From UBA2279 sp041595875 (GTDB lineage Bacteria > Actinomycetota > Coriobacteriia > Anaerosomatales > Anaerosomataceae), in assembly GCA_041595875.1 (NCBI GenBank), contig JBFHJN010000002.1, positions 1-64,000 of the forward strand: a stretch of 64,000 nucleotides of DNA, given 5' to 3'. The position numbers and the translations under genes were made by a program. The notes under the pieces were generated by a model that searched no databases, was not told the origin of the DNA, and worked only from the letters and a program-made list of their open reading frames with translations. Of this stretch, positions 9,003 to 17,379 are shown piece after piece (the first letter of the stretch is position 1; the number at the start of each line of letters is the position of its first letter).

Positions 9003-10382
9003 CTAATTGCGTTGTTTAACGAGGTTTGTCAGGGTCTGTATCTGATTGTAGACCTCTCTTTGCTCATTCATGAGCTTCTGGATCTTACTAGTAGCGTGCA
9101 TCACGGTTGTGTGGTCCCTGCCACCGAACTCACTTCCTATTCTCGGGAGTGAAAGATCCGTGAGTTCACGTGATAGATACATGGCTATCTGGCGTGGATA
9201 GACGATAGCTTGCGAGCGTTTGTTCCCAATCAGCTCACTCTTGGTGATCCCATAGAACTTACAGGCTTCTTGTTGGATCACCAGGATAGAGATCGGTTTC
9301 AGTGTTCTCTCAGGGAAGATGTCTTTTAAGACGCTTCGAGCAAGATCAAGGTCTATTGCGTGACGGGTCAGTGAACTGAATGCGACTACACGGATCAAAG
9401 CACCTTCAAGTTCTCTGATGTTCGAAGAAATACGGTCGGCGACAAACGTCAGGACCTCGCTAGGGATCACCAGGTTCTCCGCCTCAGTCTTCCTTCGAAG
9501 GATGGCGATGCGTGTTTCGAGATCCGGGGGTTGGATGTCGGTTATCAAACCCATCTCAAAACGGCTCTTTAACCGATCCTCGATACTACCGATGTCTTTT
9601 GGCGGTCTATCGGAAGATAGGACTATCTGCTTCCCGGCCTGCTGCAGAGTGTTGAAAGTGTGGAAGAACTCTTCTTGTGTCCCCTCTTTGCCGGCCAGGA
9701 ACTGGATATCATCGACCAACAACACATCATTAGTGCGGTAACTGCGTCTAAACCCCTCAATACGGCTCTTGTCTCGATTACCGATCGAGTTGATGAAGTC
9801 GTTCGTGAACTGTTCGGTGGAGACATACTTCACGTTCATATGTGGGAAGCTGGTCTTCACGTAGTGGCCGATGGCTTGTAGGAGATGTGTCTTACCCAGT
9901 CCTACCCCTCCATATATAAAGAGAGGGTTGTATGCTCCACCGGGTGTCTCGGCTACCGCAAGGGCCGCCGCATGTGCGAACCGGTTGGAGGAGCCCATCA
10001 CAAAAGAATCAAATGTGTACTTCGGATTGAAATCACCCTGGGTCGCTTCTCGCACACGGACCTTCTCCTCAGTTTCCGGATCAGGTATCACAGCAACCGG
10101 TTCATGTTCCGGTTCAACAGGTGCGGGTATAGCTGATTCACCAACCACCTGGAAAGTCACAGACATAGATTGTCCTGTGACTTGAGTAAGAGCCGATGAC
10201 AAAAGGCCGGCATATCGCGACTCGAGCCAGTCTCGAGCAAAGTCGTTCTGCACCGAGATGACCATCATCTCATCCACCAGTCCCAGTGGTGAGGTGTGTT
10301 CAAACCATGTCTTGAAAGTCGGCGTATTCAATTCCTGCTTCACGACATCAAGCGTGTCTTGCCAAACCTGTTGAACCTCCAT
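9003..10382 (-). CDS. dnaA: Chromosomal replication initiator DnaA
   Basis: Initiator ATPase that binds DnaA boxes and opens the origin. I chose ATG at 10382 (MEVQQVWQDT, 459 residues) with AGGGG 7 bp upstream. Longer in-frame starts up to 10433 would overlap the preceding gene. Domain I covers about 1-80 and a variable linker about 80-115. The AAA+ core has Walker A GGVGLGKTH at about 158-166 and Walker B LLVDDIQFL. The C-terminal DNA-binding signature GGRDHTTVMHA is intact. It is flanked by DnaA-box clusters on both sides. Confidence 0.98.
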   Translation of the reverse strand: MEVQQVWQDTLDVVKQELNTPTFKTWFEHTSPLGLVDEMMVISVQNDFARDWLESRYAGLLSSALTQVTGQSMSVTFQVVGESAIPAPVEPEHEPVAVIPDPETEEKVRVREATQGDFNPKYTFDSFVMGSSNRFAHAAALAVAETPGGAYNPLFIYGGVGLGKTHLLQAIGHYVKTSFPHMNVKYVSTEQFTNDFINSIGNRDKSRIEGFRRSYRTNDVLLVDDIQFLAGKEGTQEEFFHTFNTLQQAGKQIVLSSDRPPKDIGSIEDRLKSRFEMGLITDIQPPDLETRIAILRRKTEAENLVIPSEVLTFVADRISSNIRELEGALIRVVAFSSLTRHAIDLDLARSVLKDIFPERTLKPISILVIQQEACKFYGITKSELIGNKRSQAIVYPRQIAMYLSRELTDLSLPRIGSEFGGRDHTTVMHATSKIQKLMNEQREVYNQIQTLTNLVKQRN

Positions 10383-10395
10383 AGCAACCCCTGAT

Positions 10396-11229
10396 CTATC
10401 CATTGAAGAGCGCATCCAGGCAATGGACACCAACCGTGGTCAAAGTCCTCTTCCCGGTTTCATCCGAACAAATAAGACCTTCAGCCTCCAAAGAAGCCAG
10501 ATCTCTATAGGCTGTCGACAACCCCACACCAAGTTCTTTCGATACGACTGTGGGGCCCACAGATCCACATTCCATAGTCAGAGAGAGAACCCGCTTCTGC
10601 CGGGTGGTCAATGAGGGAATTTCGATATCCGGCGTCGATACAGGTGCGTCTTCGCCATGGATAGAATCTTGTTTAGGGGTCGTTTGAAGTGTGACCACAG
10701 TCCCCCGCTCAAGATTGTCTTCGATCACGACGGTTCCCCCGGAGAAGGTCAGACACTCGCGGGCCACAGGCAAACCGGACCCAACACCCTTGATAACCGT
10801 CTTCATCTCTTCGGTCGCCGTTGAGAAGCCTGGTTCAAGCGCCGTCTCTTTATTGGGTATACCTGGTCCTTGATCAGCGAATCTGATCGTGTTGCCTTGA
10901 TCGAGTATTGAGACCACAACCTCATAGAAGTGGGCGTGTATCAGGTTCTCCACGATCTCACGAATGACCACATACGGAACGCTGCCCCCTGCGTCATGCG
11001 ACAACTGATATGCGCGCGAGGACAGAGATTCGATCAAAGCTCGTGGGCTGTCCCCGAAGATATCTTCTACCCTCGGCGGGGCAGTCAATGTGTCATAGAT
11101 GGCGATTCGAACCGGGGGGACGCTACCCCCCTTCGGGCTGTTCATCAGATGAGGTATCGAGGCATCGACAACGATAGGCACATCGCTAGGAGTGAATGAA
11201 GACGGTCGACCGTCAAAGAATGTCTTCAA
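10396..11229 (-). CDS. GHKL ATPase fused to a winged-helix-like domain, upstream of dnaA
   Basis: 277 residues. The middle is a GHKL (histidine-kinase/anti-sigma type) ATP-binding fold: N-box REIVENLIHAHF with Glu91 and Asn95, G1 box DQGPGIP at 119-125, and G2 box KGVGSGLPVARE followed by GGTVVIEDN. There is no dimerisation His or sensor domain. From about residue 205 the chain looks like a winged helix (LTTRQKRVLSLTMECGSVGPT, then a recognition-helix-like GVGLSTAYRDLASLEAEGLI). It is probably a soluble DNA-binding regulator whose state depends on ATP. It ends 13 bp before dnaA and starts at the edge of the DnaA-box cluster, so it may affect dnaA expression or initiation. Role is inferred from position only. 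Confidence 0.8.
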   Translation of the reverse strand: MKTFFDGRPSSFTPSDVPIVVDASIPHLMNSPKGGSVPPVRIAIYDTLTAPPRVEDIFGDSPRALIESLSSRAYQLSHDAGGSVPYVVIREIVENLIHAHFYEVVVSILDQGNTIRFADQGPGIPNKETALEPGFSTATEEMKTVIKGVGSGLPVARECLTFSGGTVVIEDNLERGTVVTLQTTPKQDSIHGEDAPVSTPDIEIPSLTTRQKRVLSLTMECGSVGPTVVSKELGVGLSTAYRDLASLEAEGLICSDETGKRTLTTVGVHCLDALFNG

Positions 11230-11866
11230 TGCTCCCCCTTCGATCGTCGGTGTGTTGGTTCCACAAAGTTATCAACAACAGTAGTTCGATCACCAAACAG
11301 ATAAGCCGCAGGTGAGAGGCGTATCTTAAACCCTCTTGTCACACTCAAGCCCTATTGGTTGGAAGCGCCTACACTGGTCTTTCCTTGTTTATCCACAGAG
11401 CTTTCCACAACTGTGGAAAGAATCTCAGCTCCGAACTCCGTATTCTCGATAAACGCACTGGTGAGAGCGATCTTGGAGGGAAAAGAGGCTTCCAACCCCC
11501 TTCCTATCCCTAAGAAACCTCACCAGACTGTGGACAGTTGTTCATCCAGAGGGGTCCCGGCTGGGAAAGCTGTGGATAAAGCGGTTGCCACACAATACGA
11601 TATCTGTTAACAGAGAGGCGTGTGTGCGCCAAACAGGGCTATTTCAAGGTAACTACGGGGGTAAACGGGCCCCGGAAGGTCGCGCCGATTCTAACAAACC
11701 CTCCGCCGTGCAACAACGCGCAAGAATGAGTTATCCACAGGAGACACAAGCGCGAGTCCTGGGTTTTCCACATTATCCACAGATTCCGGACTATTTTTCG
11801 GCATAACTAAGGAAAGGGTGTGGTGTACTACCGCCAAGCTGTGGAAAGATGCATTCGGGTGGGTCG
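11230..11866. other. oriC part 1: DnaA-box cluster between the ATPase/HTH gene and rpmH
   Basis: Non-coding stretch with four perfect DnaA boxes: TTATCCACA at 11389-11397, 11731-11739 and 11773-11781 on the plus strand, and its complement TGTGGATAA at 11571-11579. One-mismatch boxes occur at 11269-11277 (TTATCAACA) and 11764-11772 (TTTTCCACA). The last is only one base from a perfect box. An inverted pair CTTTCCACA/TGTGGAAAG lies at 11401-11420, and a further TGTGGAAAG at 11840-11848. The strand switch of the flanking genes supports this as the origin. Confidence 0.85.
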
Positions 11867-11896
11867 TTGACACATATTCAGCGACCCCTCTATAAT
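11867..11896 (+). promoter_or_regulatory. Strong sigma-70-type promoter for rpmH
   Basis: Consensus -35 TTGACA at 11867-11872 and consensus -10 TATAAT at 11891-11896 with an 18-bp spacer, about 43 bp before the rpmH start codon region. It probably drives rpmH-rnpA-yidD and perhaps yidC-jag. Confidence 0.85.
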
Positions 11897-11945
11897 CACT
11901 TGTCTTGGCGTCCGGACGATGGATGCCGTGGAGTGGAGGAATGTA

Positions 11946-12089
11946 ATGAAGAGGACATACCAGCCGAACAACCGGAAGCGTGCTAAGACGCACGGCTTTC
12001 GCAAGCGCATGTCGACCAAAGCTGGCCGTGCAGTTATCGCCGCACGCCGCAGCAAAGGCCGTAAGGTTCTTTGCCCGAGCGCAGCCTAG
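11946..12089 (+). CDS. rpmH: 50S ribosomal protein L34
   Basis: 47 residues, starting MKRTYQPNNRKRAKTHGFRK and ending in VLCPSAA. The basic sequence with RMSTKAGRAVIAARRSKGRK is the standard L34 fold of the large ribosomal subunit. The ATG follows GGAGG. It is the first plus-strand gene after oriC, the classic rpmH-rnpA position. The tail is slightly different from the common KGRKKLSA ending, with a Cys near the end. Confidence 0.97.
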   Translation: MKRTYQPNNRKRAKTHGFRKRMSTKAGRAVIAARRSKGRKVLCPSAA

Positions 12090-12122
12090 CTTTTGCTCGG
12101 CCGCAGGCCGAGGGTGACGACA

Positions 12123-12455
12123 GTGCGTACGATCACCGTGCCTCGCGATGTGGATCGACTGTTTCGCGAAGGCAATAGGGCATCCCGACATACGATAGTG
12201 GTATTGAGTGTGCCCACTGATGAATCACGCGACCCAAGTGAGGGGCGCGTGATTTTCATTGCAGGGAAGAAACTCGGAGGTGCGGTGTTCCGCAATCGCT
12301 CGAAACGGGTTCTGCGGGCCGCATGCCGCCGTGTCGGAGGTCCCTGGGCGGGTTACGACGTTGCTTTGATCGCACGCAAGGGCACCGCGAGCACAGATGC
12401 GGGGCGACTCGACAGCGATCTACTGGCAAGCGTTAGGCAACTGGGGGTGATCTGA
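12123..12455 (+). CDS. rnpA: Ribonuclease P protein component
   Basis: Protein subunit of RNase P, which trims the 5' ends of pre-tRNAs with the catalytic RNA. I chose GTG at 12123 (MRTITVPRDVDRLFREG, 110 residues) because GAGGG lies 8 bp upstream and the family start fits. An in-frame TTG at 12093 would add ten residues. The RNA-binding motif FRNRSKRVLRAACRR is the RNR signature. The gene lies 33 bp after rpmH and its stop shares one base with the yidD start. Confidence 0.95.
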   Translation: MRTITVPRDVDRLFREGNRASRHTIVVLSVPTDESRDPSEGRVIFIAGKKLGGAVFRNRSKRVLRAACRRVGGPWAGYDVALIARKGTASTDAGRLDSDLLASVRQLGVI

Positions 12456-12673
12456 TGAAGTGGCTCAGGTTGGTCTTCATTCTTCCAATCAGACTGTACC
12501 AGCTACTCATCTCCCCCCTGCTCCCGCCTACATGTCGCTTTCATCCCACATGCTCTACGTATGCGATAACTGCCATTGAGCGTTATGGTGTCTTTGCTGG
12601 GGGGTGGTTGGCTGTGAAGCGAATCAGCCGATGTCATCCCTGGAATCCAGGTGGCTTCGACCCCGTGCCGTAG
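12455..12673 (+). CDS. yidD: Membrane protein insertion efficiency factor YidD
   Basis: 72 residues. An amphipathic or membrane-facing N-terminus (MKWLRLVFILPIRLYQLLISPLLP) is followed by the family Cys motif PTCRFHPTCSTYAITAIERYG and the end RCHPWNPGGFDPVP. YidD proteins help YidC-dependent insertion of inner-membrane proteins. It overlaps rnpA by one base (TGATG), so translation is coupled. Confidence 0.95.
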   Translation: MKWLRLVFILPIRLYQLLISPLLPPTCRFHPTCSTYAITAIERYGVFAGGWLAVKRISRCHPWNPGGFDPVP

Positions 12674-12805
12674 CGCTGCTGGCGCGGGGCGCATATCATA
12701 CAGTGAAATGAGAACGCCACGGGCAACCCCCGGGGGCATGTACCCGGAGTGGATCGCGCGAATTGACCCTCGGCGCCTCGCCCTAATAAGGAGGTAGTCC
12801 GCATA

Positions 12806-13534
12806 GTGCTTGAGCCTATTGAGAAGTTTCTATTCGAGGTACTGCAGTACTTCAATGGGTGGGTTGGGGATTATGGTTTCTCAATCATCCTGCTCACGGT
12901 GGCCATACGTCTGATATTGTTCCCGCTTACTCAGAAGCAGACGAAGTCAACCTACGAGCTTCAGCGGATTCAACCGAAGATCAAAGCCCTCCAGGAGAAA
13001 TACAAGGGCAACAAAGAAAAGCTGCAGGAAGAGACTTTGAAGTTCTATCAGGAGAACAAGGTTAATCCGCTCGGCGGATGCCTGCCCCTCATTCTGCAAA
13101 TGCCGATATTCTTCGCTCTCTTCCGCATGTTGGGCTCGGTCACCAAGGACAAGCAGCCGGTACCCGGGCTCCTTCTGGCATATATCGCCTCCCTGCCCGA
13201 CGCTCAGGCTGAGGCTGCTCGCCGGTTCTGGATAATTCTTCCAGATATTACCAAGGCGCCCAGGGATGTCTTCGCTGCCGATGGACTTGTAGCCGCGCTC
13301 CCCTACATTATCTTCGTGGCCCTGTTCGGACTGAGCATCGTGGTTCCTCAACTCATTCAGCCGGGCGAACGCCAGCAGAAGATGATCGGTATCTACATGG
13401 GCGTGTTGATGCTCTGGTTCGGGTGGATCACGCCGGCTGGAGTTCTGATCTACTGGATCACACAGGCTGTGCTGGCCCTCGTTCAGCAGTTGGCCACGAT
13501 GCGTTACTACAAGTCGCACGAGTCAAACGCCTAA
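12806..13534 (+). CDS. yidC: Membrane protein insertase YidC/Oxa1 family
   Basis: 242 residues, a short YidC with the conserved five-helix insertase core and no large periplasmic domain. The GTG at 12806 follows AAGGAGGT. The first core helix has the groove arginine in LLTVAIRLILFPL. The cytoplasmic coiled hairpin TYELQRIQPKIKALQEKYKGNKEKLQEE is followed by NPLGGCLPLILQMPIFFALFRML, both hallmarks of the family. It is shorter than many actinobacterial YidC proteins. It lies about 130 bp after yidD and before jag, a conserved order. Confidence 0.95.
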   Translation: MLEPIEKFLFEVLQYFNGWVGDYGFSIILLTVAIRLILFPLTQKQTKSTYELQRIQPKIKALQEKYKGNKEKLQEETLKFYQENKVNPLGGCLPLILQMPIFFALFRMLGSVTKDKQPVPGLLLAYIASLPDAQAEAARRFWIILPDITKAPRDVFAADGLVAALPYIIFVALFGLSIVVPQLIQPGERQQKMIGIYMGVLMLWFGWITPAGVLIYWITQAVLALVQQLATMRYYKSHESNA

Positions 13535-13584
13535 GTCGGACAGGTGTTCATAGCGAAGTCCGCCTTCATCAAGGAGACGTTCAT

Positions 13585-14316
13585 ATGATTGAGAAGATCG
13601 AGAAAGCCGGTCCCTCCGTTGCGGATGCGTTGGACGCGGCGCTTGAGGAAATGGGTGTTCAGCAAGACATGGTTGAGTACGAAGTCCTCGATGAGCCGGG
13701 AAAGAGGATGTTTGGTATCAAGGCAGACAAAGAGGCACGCGTTTCCGTCTGGCTCAAACCTGGTGCCGTCAAGGCGCTGGAGCTCGAGGACGACGGTAGC
13801 CTTGAAGGGGCGCTCCCCGTAGAACTCACGGTACAAGAGTCTGATGAGTTCACCGATGAAGAACTCGATGCCATTGCTGATGTGGCTGTTGGAGTCATCA
13901 ACCGGATTGCAGGCTGCTACGGCTTGGAGCCCGGTATCGAGGAGTACGAGGGCGATGATGGAGAGATCATCATGGATATCGTCGGCGAAGATCTCGGTAT
14001 ACTTATTGGCCGACACGGAAAGACGCTGGACTCACTGCAAGTCATCGTGTCGGCAATCACCAACAGGCAGATCGAGCGCCGCTACCCCATCATGGTCGAC
14101 GTCTCCGGTTACAAGCATCGCCGTCGGATGAAGGTTGAGGAGATCGCCCGACGAGCTGCAGAGCGTGCTGCCCGTCAAGGTAGACCTGTGCAGTTGCGTC
14201 CGATGACAAGTTTTGAGCGAAAGGTCGTCCATATGGCTCTCCGGGATGACCGTCGGGTCACTACGGGCAGCGACGGGGAAGAGCCATTCCGGCATGTGGT
14301 AGTCTCACCCAAGTAG
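13585..14316 (+). CDS. jag: Jag/KhpB (EloR) RNA-binding protein
   Basis: 243 residues, RNA-binding protein linked in other bacteria to elongation control of the cell wall. I chose ATG at 13585 (MIEKIEKAGPSV), with AAGGAG upstream. A longer frame back to 13423 overlaps yidC and is not family-like. A Jag_N domain spans about 1-50, an acidic linker follows, then a KH domain with the loop GRHGKT near 142-147, and a C-terminal R3H domain (RRAAERAARQGRPVQLRPM then FERKVVHMAL). It is the last gene before a strong hairpin terminator. Confidence 0.95.
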   Translation: MIEKIEKAGPSVADALDAALEEMGVQQDMVEYEVLDEPGKRMFGIKADKEARVSVWLKPGAVKALELEDDGSLEGALPVELTVQESDEFTDEELDAIADVAVGVINRIAGCYGLEPGIEEYEGDDGEIIMDIVGEDLGILIGRHGKTLDSLQVIVSAITNRQIERRYPIMVDVSGYKHRRRMKVEEIARRAAERAARQGRPVQLRPMTSFERKVVHMALRDDRRVTTGSDGEEPFRHVVVSPK

Positions 14317-14342
14317 ACTGAACGGCGACATGATCACTAAGG

Positions 14343-14366
14343 AAGGGGAGCCAGGTGGCTCCCCTT
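14343..14366 (+). terminator. Rho-independent terminator after jag
   Basis: Perfect 10-bp stem AAGGGGAGCC/GGCTCCCCTT with loop AGGT, followed by the T-rich CTCTTGTTCC. It closes the rpmH-jag run 26 bp past the jag stop. Confidence 0.85.
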
Positions 14367-14842
14367 CTCTTGTTCCAGCCCAGGTCGTCAATCTGCCGGT
14401 TAGCTCGTGTTGCCGCTCCTCCTGGACTATTGCGCACCGGTCTTGCTGCGATGGAGATCCATGACGCTGATGATCTTCTGAGCGTAGGTTGGCTGGTCTT
14501 GGTGGCTGTCTCGCTGTGACTTCGGAATCTGGCCCTTTGATGATCGGCACTGAGGTCCACACGCCGATTGAATGGACGCTGGGAGCGCTTCAACAATAGC
14601 GAATTCGCGGGAGTATTGACGGAGTTCATCGAATCAAGGTGTTCAGTCAAAGGTGGCTTCCCACTCCCCCAAGTGCTTCGATCTAGGAGGCCGCCCTTCC
14701 CCACCACTCACTACTTGGTGGAAGGACACTGGTCGTATGACCGACACTGCGATCATTGAGTCGGTGGCGCCTTGGTGACTATGGTCTAAGGCTCGTTGCA
14801 TCTTTCCGGTCCCGGTGCCACGTCCTTAGGAACATTGAGCAA
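14367..14842. other. Gene-poor stretch between jag and the parS sites
   Basis: About 475 bp with no convincing gene on either strand. Open frames here (for instance minus strand up to 14707) lack ribosome sites, have mixed composition and do not resemble a known family. A small hairpin AACATT/AATGTT lies at 14831-14846 next to the first parS. Decayed coding sequence cannot be excluded. Confidence 0.5.
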
Positions 14843-14908
14843 TGTTCCACGTGAAACCTCTAGAGGATGTTCCACGTGAAACTCTCGTGGTATGTTTCAC
14901 GTGGAACA
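14843..14908. promoter_or_regulatory. Three parS centromere sites at 25-bp spacing
   Basis: Sites at 14843-14858 (TGTTCCACGTGAAACC), 14868-14883 (TGTTCCACGTGAAACT) and 14893-14908 (TGTTTCACGTGGAACA). The third is a perfect match to the reverse of the consensus TGTTNCACGTGAAACA. The other two differ only at the last base. Start-to-start distance is exactly 25 bp in both steps. ParB, encoded 1.6 kb downstream, loads here and spreads to organise and segregate the origin. Confidence 0.95.
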
Positions 14909-15653
14909 TCGTCGAGTTGAACGGAACGAGATGCCTGATTCCTCGGGAATCATGACAGATGAGCTTCGGTCGGCCGCTTCCGCCGAGGGCTTGAGCGTTA
15001 CAGACCTGCAATTCACCAAGCTGGTACAACACGCTGAGGCGGTGCTTCGGTATAACCAGCAGGTCAATCTTACCCGCATAGTCCTGCCATCAGAGGTGGT
15101 TAGGCTGCACATCGTCGACTCGATGCTTGCCGTTCGCTTCCTGGCTGCCGCTCCTGAAGGACCTGTTGCGGATCTAGGTTCTGGTCCAGGGTATCCAGGG
15201 ATACCATTGGCCATTCTCACGGGCAGGCAGGTCACGTTAGTGGAGTCCGTGAAGAAGAAGGCGGCGGTCCTTCGCGAGATCATAGAGGAGCTGGGTATAG
15301 ACGTCCGCGTGGTGGACTTGCGGGCTGAGGAGTTGGCGCTCAGTGAACGTGCGGCTTACGCAGCGGTCACGGCCCGTGCGCTCAGTAGTTTGCCTGCACT
15401 TGTTGAGCTTGCTGCGCCACTTCTTGCCAGGCGGGGGCTTCTTGTGTCGATGAAGGGCAGTCCCAGCCCTGAGGAGCTACAAGCAGGCCATAATGCCTCA
15501 AGGATCTGCGGGTTGGCCCATGAGATCACGGAGAGTCTTGTTCTTCCAGGCGGAGACGAGGTACGAACGATTGTCACATACCGACGCGCCAAGTCACCGC
15601 AAATGAAGCTGCCTAGAAGGCCGGGCATGGCCCAGAGACACCCTTTGGCATGA
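14892..15653 (+). CDS. rsmG: 16S rRNA (guanine-527-N7)-methyltransferase RsmG
   Basis: Methylates G527 of 16S rRNA using S-adenosylmethionine. The SAM-binding loop is VADLGSGPGYPGIPLAI, followed by VTLVESVKKKAAVLREI. The longest frame (253 residues) starts at ATG 14892 inside the third parS site, giving MFHVEHRRVE, a start seen in RsmG of other genera with the same overlap. In-frame ATGs at 14931 and 14952 are alternatives with equally weak ribosome sites. The end is basic (LPRRPGMAQRHP). It precedes parAB in the usual gene order. Confidence 0.95.
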   Translation: MFHVEHRRVERNEMPDSSGIMTDELRSAASAEGLSVTDLQFTKLVQHAEAVLRYNQQVNLTRIVLPSEVVRLHIVDSMLAVRFLAAAPEGPVADLGSGPGYPGIPLAILTGRQVTLVESVKKKAAVLREIIEELGIDVRVVDLRAEELALSERAAYAAVTARALSSLPALVELAAPLLARRGLLVSMKGSPSPEELQAGHNASRICGLAHEITESLVLPGGDEVRTIVTYRRAKSPQMKLPRRPGMAQRHPLA

Positions 15654-15660
15654 GCGGCGC

Positions 15661-15689
15661 TTCCAAGCGTCCGGTCTCTTGCCTATACT
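15661..15689 (+). promoter_or_regulatory. Probable parAB promoter
   Basis: TTCCAA at 15661-15666 and TATACT at 15684-15689 with a 17-bp spacer, about 30 bp before the parA start and its GAGGAGG ribosome site. The -10 is good and the -35 is moderate. Confidence 0.55.
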
Positions 15690-15719
15690 GATGTGGATGC
15701 AGCCAACTGAGGAGGAACG

Positions 15720-16511
15720 GTGGACGAGGCCCAAAGACCCACTGCTAAGACAGCGAGGGTATTCGCTGTTGTGAACCAAAAAGGCGGTGTGGGCAAGAGC
15801 ACCACTGCGGTCAATTTGGCTGCGGGACTAGGCGAAAGAGGGTCCAGAGTCCTCTTGGTGGACCTTGACCCTCAAGGTAACGCGACTTCCGGTTACGGTC
15901 TGGACAAGAACCAGCGACAAGAGTGTATCTACAACGCTCTTCTTGGAGACACTCCCATTGAGCAGCTGATAGAGCCGGTCGATGTGGAACATGTGTTCGT
16001 AGTCCCTTCTACTATCCAGCTTGCCGGTGCCGAGATCGAGCTGGTGTCTGCGTTCAGCCGTGAGGCAAAACTCAAGAGCGTACTTGCACCGATTCTGGCG
16101 GATTTCGACCACGTGATCATTGACTGCCCCCCGTCGCTCGGTCTGCTCACGGTAAACGCGCTGACCGCGGCAGATGGCGTGATTATCCCTGTGCAGTGCG
16201 AGTACTACGCCCTCGAAGGACTATCCAAACTACTTGAGAGCGTGAAGCTCGTGAAGACCCACTTGAATAGTTCGCTGGAGGTGTTCGGTGTCCTCATGAC
16301 CATGTATGACGCCCGGACCCGACTTTCTTCTCAGGTGGTTGACGAGGTGAAGGACTTCTTCGGAGAGAGAGTCTTCTCAACCATCATCCCACGCTCTGTT
16401 CGGCTCTCTGAGGCGCCAAGCTTCGGTCAGCCAGTGACTGTATATGACTCATCCGGACGGGGCGCTGAGGCGTACCGCAGTCTTGCGAAGGAAGTGATGG
16501 ATCGTGTCTAA
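15720..16511 (+). CDS. parA: Chromosome partitioning ATPase ParA (Soj)
   Basis: 263 residues. ParA-type ATPase that drives origin segregation with ParB and, in Bacillus, also tunes DnaA activity. The deviant Walker A NQKGGVGKSTTAVNLAAGL is near residues 19-37, with the signature lysine before GVGKS. LLVDLDPQGNATSGYG and the Walker B-like VIIDCPPSLGLLTVNAL follow. GTG start at 15720 after GAGGAGG. The short N-terminus, without an HTH, marks a chromosomal rather than a plasmid-type ParA. It overlaps parB by 8 bp. Confidence 0.96.
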   Translation: MDEAQRPTAKTARVFAVVNQKGGVGKSTTAVNLAAGLGERGSRVLLVDLDPQGNATSGYGLDKNQRQECIYNALLGDTPIEQLIEPVDVEHVFVVPSTIQLAGAEIELVSAFSREAKLKSVLAPILADFDHVIIDCPPSLGLLTVNALTAADGVIIPVQCEYYALEGLSKLLESVKLVKTHLNSSLEVFGVLMTMYDARTRLSSQVVDEVKDFFGERVFSTIIPRSVRLSEAPSFGQPVTVYDSSGRGAEAYRSLAKEVMDRV

Positions 16512-17379
16512 GCGAGGGTTAGGTCGAGGACTCTCGGCCCTCATACCGGGAGCAGGCCAAGAGGTCTCCGGGGGCGAGCTCCATGAGCTGTCTATCGACG
16601 AGGTGTTCCCCAACCCCGAACAACCCAGGACGGCGATGGACGGAGATCATATCGCTGAGCTGAGCGACTCGATCCAAAAGGTTGGGGTCCTACAGCCCAT
16701 CTTGGTCAGAGCCACAAGCGAGGGATATCAGATAATCGCGGGCGAGCGACGCTGGAGGGCGGCGAAGGCTGCCGGACTCCAGAAGATACCGGTTCGAATC
16801 ATGGCCTCAACTGAAACCGAGGCCCTAGCCATTGCATTGATCGAGAATCTGCAGCGCCAGGACCTGAACCCGATTGAAGAGGCTCGGGGCTACAGGAAAC
16901 TATTGACAGAATATGACATGACTCAGGCAGAACTCGCAGACAAGGTCTCGAAATCGCGATCCGCCGTGACAAACACCCTGAGATTGCTGGATCTTCCTGA
17001 GGAGGTCCAGGAGTTGTGCTACGACGGCAAGCTGAGCTCCGGCCACGCGCGAGCCATCCTTGGTGTGCCAGACGAGGGCCTACGCATCAGGCTTGCAACA
17101 AAACTCGTTGACGAAGGACTGTCCGTACGGGAGGCGGAGGTGCTTGCCCGGCTGTATGCGGCAGGGCAGACTGCCGACAGGCCCGCTCGGCCGGTCACGC
17201 CGAAGTCCTACAAGGTGGTCGCACGCAAGCTCCGGCGGCTTCTAGACACGACTGTTCGTGTCCGGCAGACAGCGAAGAAGGGCAAGATCGAGATCGACTT
17301 CCATAGCGAGCAGGAACTGGAGCACATATTCCGCTTGCTGACCGAGGGAGAAGATCCATCAGGGAAGGACGCGGAATGA
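16504..17379 (+). CDS. parB: Chromosome partitioning protein ParB (Spo0J)
   Basis: 291 residues, CTP-dependent DNA clamp that loads at parS. It has the ParB/Srx N-terminal domain with the CTP-binding motif GERRWRAAKAAG, then the family segment ENLQRQDLNPIEEARGY, then an HTH (TQAELADKVSKSRSAVTNTLRLL) that contacts parS. A C-terminal dimerisation part follows a linker rich in Arg and Pro. The GTG start at 16504 lies inside the parA end, so the pair is co-translated. The matching parS sites lie upstream of rsmG. Confidence 0.96.
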   Translation: MSKRGLGRGLSALIPGAGQEVSGGELHELSIDEVFPNPEQPRTAMDGDHIAELSDSIQKVGVLQPILVRATSEGYQIIAGERRWRAAKAAGLQKIPVRIMASTETEALAIALIENLQRQDLNPIEEARGYRKLLTEYDMTQAELADKVSKSRSAVTNTLRLLDLPEEVQELCYDGKLSSGHARAILGVPDEGLRIRLATKLVDEGLSVREAEVLARLYAAGQTADRPARPVTPKSYKVVARKLRRLLDTTVRVRQTAKKGKIEIDFHSEQELEHIFRLLTEGEDPSGKDAE

